From contig JBFLXN010000145.1 in the NCBI GenBank assembly GCA_040755715.1, forward strand, positions 1 through 6,879: a DNA stretch of 6,879 nt. Reading direction: 5' to 3'. The DNA comes from JBFLXN01 sp040755715 [NCBI: Candidatus Edwardsbacteria bacterium]. GTDB lineage: Bacteria; Edwardsbacteria; AC1; JBFLXN01. Below, piece by piece: positions 4,973 through 6,879 of this stretch; positions within the stretch are counted from its first letter, which is position 1, and each line of letters begins with the position of its first letter. The notes below the pieces were generated by a model. It saw only the letters and a program-made list of their open reading frames with translations, searched no databases and was not told the origin of the DNA. The position numbers were made by a program, and so were the translations under genes.

Positions 4973-5024
4973 AGTCGGGGATGAGTTCAAAAAACAGCCA
5001 TGAGCGCTTGAGCCGTATATTTGC

Positions 5025-6755
5025 CTAAAATTTTCTTGTATAGCCAAGATTAATTATATTTTCCACATAACTATTACTCTCTACGATGGAATCTTTTTTT
5101 CTAATCTGTTTCAGGGTTAAAGAAAACATATTTTTGTCACTGATAGAAAAGTCAACGGTTAAATTTGGTGTTATTCTCATCTGATTCAAGGTTTTTTCTA
5201 TATCTTTTACTTTGTACCATTGAAATCCCGGCGTCAGTTTTGCTCTTCGGGAAAGAATCTCTAAACTCAGAGAAGAATTGAAACTGTGGGAACAGACCTT
5301 TTTAGTGGAGAGATTTTGACTAAATGTGTAGCTATTGCTAAGCATGAAGTTTACCATCTTCAAACTACTGCCAGTAGAAATATTTAATGACCTGTAAAAG
5401 CCCTGATAATAAGGTCTCTGTTCCTGTGAATAATTGAGCCAGAGATTTTTGCCTTTACTCGGCGAAAAATTCAATTTAACACTTCCTTGCTGAATTAATC
5501 TTCTGTTACTGTCAGAAAGGTCTTGATAAAAAGAATATTCCGCACTGAGAGAGTAAGGGCGACCCGCCGGGTCGTCCCTACAAGAATGATATTCAACAGA
5601 CAGTTTCATTCCACGCCTGGCAATTTCCAGGTAGGGACTACCAAAGGTGTAAAAATTTCTACCAATATTGAGATAAAGTGCTTCAGCACTTAATGAAGTC
5701 AAATCAAAAAACAAACCCAAAGAGTAGGCGAAATCTCTCAAAGTTTGCTTCGCCCCGGAATCTGCTTGATAAAAACTTCTGGCATATTCTCCCCAGAGCC
5801 GGAAGACTTTTTTAAGAGGCATTTCCACTCCAAGAGAAAAGAGATGGTTTTTGGCAGATGGCAATGTGTCAATTGTGAGAACTGTGATGGGATAGCCAAA
5901 ACTTGTATCACTGTAAGAAGTCTTCTGATAGTGAATGCTTTCAGAAAGAGAACTTGTTCGGTCCCAGGCATAGAAATAAGTCCCTCGCAAAGTGAAACCA
6001 TTCTTAGAAATGAACTCCGTTTTGCTTCCAGTCAGATACTGAGAAAAGGTTTGATAGGCGGTATCTGCTTTTTGAGTTCTAAAGGCAAAAAGATTAAGGG
6101 CAAAATTAGAGGGTTGAATACTGAGATTCATTCCTTGAGGTGAAATACCATCTACCGTAAACTCTGAAAGACTCGGATAAAAATCGCCGAAGGTTGCCTC
6201 TATAATTCCCTTAGAAAATTCTAATCCTCCGTGAAATTCTTTTTCGTAAGTAGGATTTCGGGAAAACCAGCCAGAAAAGGAACCACCAAAAACTTGTCCG
6301 AAGATATTTGCCTCACTCCCAAGGTTTGACCCTGTTGGATATGAGAGAAAGAGGCTATCTGTATCCTTATTGGCTTTGGCATACTGATAAGAAAAGGAAA
6401 GATTGCCGTGGATTTCTGATTTGAATGGAATTTTTTCTTCCCTTAGAATTTCAAATTGCCAGGAGTGAGAGACAGGTGATTCATCCTCTTTATGTATCGT
6501 CAAAGTAGCTAGATGGGTTCCTTTATTCAGTGGCTCTGACGGAATATAAAAGAGATAATCCGGAGTAATTTCACAAGTTGAAGTTATTTGTTGTCCGTCC
6601 AAATACAACGAAATTACCACAGGCTCAACCGGAGGGTCAAACAGGAGAGTGAATTCTACTTGAGATTCAGTCAAACGAGCATTAGGCAAAGGAGAGAGAA
6701 TCTCAATCTCCGGTGGGAGAAACATCAGCAGACCGGAAAGTAGTGTAATTAACAT
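5025..6755 (-). CDS. Outer-membrane beta-barrel-like protein with N-terminal Ig-like domain
   Basis: A 576-residue envelope protein of unknown substrate. Residues 15-107 form an Ig-like domain (PEIEIL, LYLDGQQI, EITPDYLFY, PLNKGTHLATLTI, SWQFEIL) homologous to the C-terminal domain of the anti-sigma factor at 2332-3063. From about 115 to the end the sequence alternates polar and hydrophobic residues with many Tyr, Phe and Ser, typical of beta-barrel strands. It includes ATFGDFYPSLSEFTVDGI (187-204) and ends in Y-T-R-K-F with the C-terminal Phe expected for barrel assembly. Residues 392-401 (CRDDPAGRPY) are encoded by an inserted palindrome. The start is odd: ATG at 6755 has no clear ribosome binding site, the hydrophobic leader MLITLLSGLLMFL lacks a basic n-region and an A-x-A site, and an in-frame stop at 6767-6765 excludes a longer form. 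Barrel topology is inferred by eye. Confidence 0.82.
   Translation of the reverse strand: MLITLLSGLLMFLPPEIEILSPLPNARLTESQVEFTLLFDPPVEPVVISLYLDGQQITSTCEITPDYLFYIPSEPLNKGTHLATLTIHKEDESPVSHSWQFEILREEKIPFKSEIHGNLSFSYQYAKANKDTDSLFLSYPTGSNLGSEANIFGQVFGGSFSGWFSRNPTYEKEFHGGLEFSKGIIEATFGDFYPSLSEFTVDGISPQGMNLSIQPSNFALNLFAFRTQKADTAYQTFSQYLTGSKTEFISKNGFTLRGTYFYAWDRTSSLSESIHYQKTSYSDTSFGYPITVLTIDTLPSAKNHLFSLGVEMPLKKVFRLWGEYARSFYQADSGAKQTLRDFAYSLGLFFDLTSLSAEALYLNIGRNFYTFGSPYLEIARRGMKLSVEYHSCRDDPAGRPYSLSAEYSFYQDLSDSNRRLIQQGSVKLNFSPSKGKNLWLNYSQEQRPYYQGFYRSLNISTGSSLKMVNFMLSNSYTFSQNLSTKKVCSHSFNSSLSLEILSRRAKLTPGFQWYKVKDIEKTLNQMRITPNLTVDFSISDKNMFSLTLKQIRKKDSIVESNSYVENIINLGYTRKF
5553..5581. repeat. In-frame palindromic repeat inside the barrel gene
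   Basis: Two 13-base arms (5553-5565 and 5569-5581) match at 11 of 13 positions around a GCC centre, with GACCC/GGGTC innermost. It is far more GC-rich than its surroundings. On the coding strand it encodes R-D-D-P-A-G-R-P, a hydrophilic turn between two predicted strands. It resembles palindromes I recall as dispersed intergenic repeats in several phyla. Confidence 0.75.
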
Positions 6756-6768
6756 AATGCTTTGTTAA

Positions 6769-6879
6769 CTAATTGTCGCTATTATGTGTTTGCCAATTTC
6801 TATGATAAAAATATTTATGAATAGAACCAACCATATCTTTAGGCCAGCGGAAGTTACTTCCTGCAATAACTTTTTTGTA
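6769..6879 (-). CDS. Possible 3' end of an upstream gene (36 residues visible)
   Basis: The minus-strand frame entering at 6879 stays open for 36 codons and ends in TAG at 6771-6769, 13 bases before the barrel-protein start. The visible end (GSNFRWPKDMV, HKYFYHRNWQTHNSDN) has a protein-like composition but matches no family I know. A second minus-strand frame is also open from the window edge to 6765, and a plus-strand frame from 6801 is open to the edge, so openness alone is weak evidence in this AT-rich stretch. If real, the barrel gene would be its operon neighbour, which would explain the lack of an obvious promoter. Confidence 0.35.
   Translation of the reverse strand, partial: YKKVIAGSNFRWPKDMVGSIHKYFYHRNWQTHNSDN
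6849..6861. promoter_or_regulatory. Short perfect palindrome, possible protein-binding site
   Basis: GGAAGT and ACTTCC flank one central base, a 13-base perfect palindrome about 95 bases upstream of the barrel-protein start. The size suits a small dimeric regulator, but a chance match or a coding coincidence in the upstream frame is equally possible. Confidence 0.2.

Larger units (their letters stand above)
4672..5024. other. Repeat-rich spacer between the barrel protein and lipoprotein genes
   Basis: No credible gene. Reading down the minus strand it holds two neighbouring hairpins (4972-4918), an AT-rich stretch (about 4905-4840), a perfect ten-base ribosome-binding consensus with no start codon behind it (4831-4822), a GGATCC-centred palindrome (4793-4764), heptamer repeats (4720-4693) and the lipoprotein ribosome binding site (4685-4681). 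I see no convincing promoter. A TTGACT occurs at 4867-4862, but no matching -10 follows at 16-18 bases. Confidence 0.7.

Noticed and set aside
4677-5003. Plus-strand 108-codon open frame
   Set aside because: It lies across the heptamers, palindromes and hairpins of the spacer, has a low-complexity F/L/S-rich product, and opposes the gene direction without a supporting ribosome binding site.
6802-6830. Minus-strand promoter TTGGTT, 17-base spacer, TATCAT before the barrel gene
   Set aside because: The -35 box is weak and the region is AT-rich, where such matches are expected by chance.

Overview
The window reads as a stretch of chromosome from an uncultured, Gram-negative-type bacterium. It has a lipobox lipoprotein, an outer-membrane beta-barrel-like protein ending in phenylalanine, moderate GC content and mostly good GGAGG-type ribosome binding sites. 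The mix of ECF regulation, Ig-like repeat proteins, barrel proteins and many short palindromic and heptameric repeats recalls FCB-group or WOR-3-like lineages known mainly from metagenomes. That placement is recollection, not proof.

Layout. All five large genes lie on the minus strand, so transcription runs from high to low coordinates. First comes the end of a possible gene entering at 6879-6769, then a 576-residue protein with an N-terminal Ig-like domain and a predicted barrel (6755-5025). A 353-base repeat-rich spacer follows, then a 317-residue lipoprotein of unknown function (4671-3718). After a 116-base structured leader come three tightly packed genes: an ECF sigma factor (3601-3083), a zinc-finger, single-membrane-span anti-sigma factor (3063-2332), and an exported protein made of six Ig-like repeats (2332-554). 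The last two overlap as TGATG. A long noncoding 3' region with nested palindromes ends at an intrinsic terminator (252-224). A 42-codon plus-strand reading frame with a plausible ribosome binding site lies at 14-142.

How the genes may work together. The sigma and anti-sigma pair is a classic membrane-spanning switch. The C-terminal, outward-facing domain of the anti-sigma factor is visibly homologous to the N-terminal domain of the barrel protein encoded upstream in the same window. The switch may therefore sense the state of an envelope structure built from the barrel protein, the lipoprotein and the Ig-repeat protein. This is a hypothesis.

The second theme is invasion by short palindromic repeats. 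They fill the spacers and also enter genes: one encodes a turn in the barrel protein, one supplies the final codons and stop of the sigma factor, one makes up the signal-peptide n-region of the Ig-repeat protein, and a composite one sits just upstream of the sigma-factor ribosome binding site, where it carries a G-quadruplex motif.
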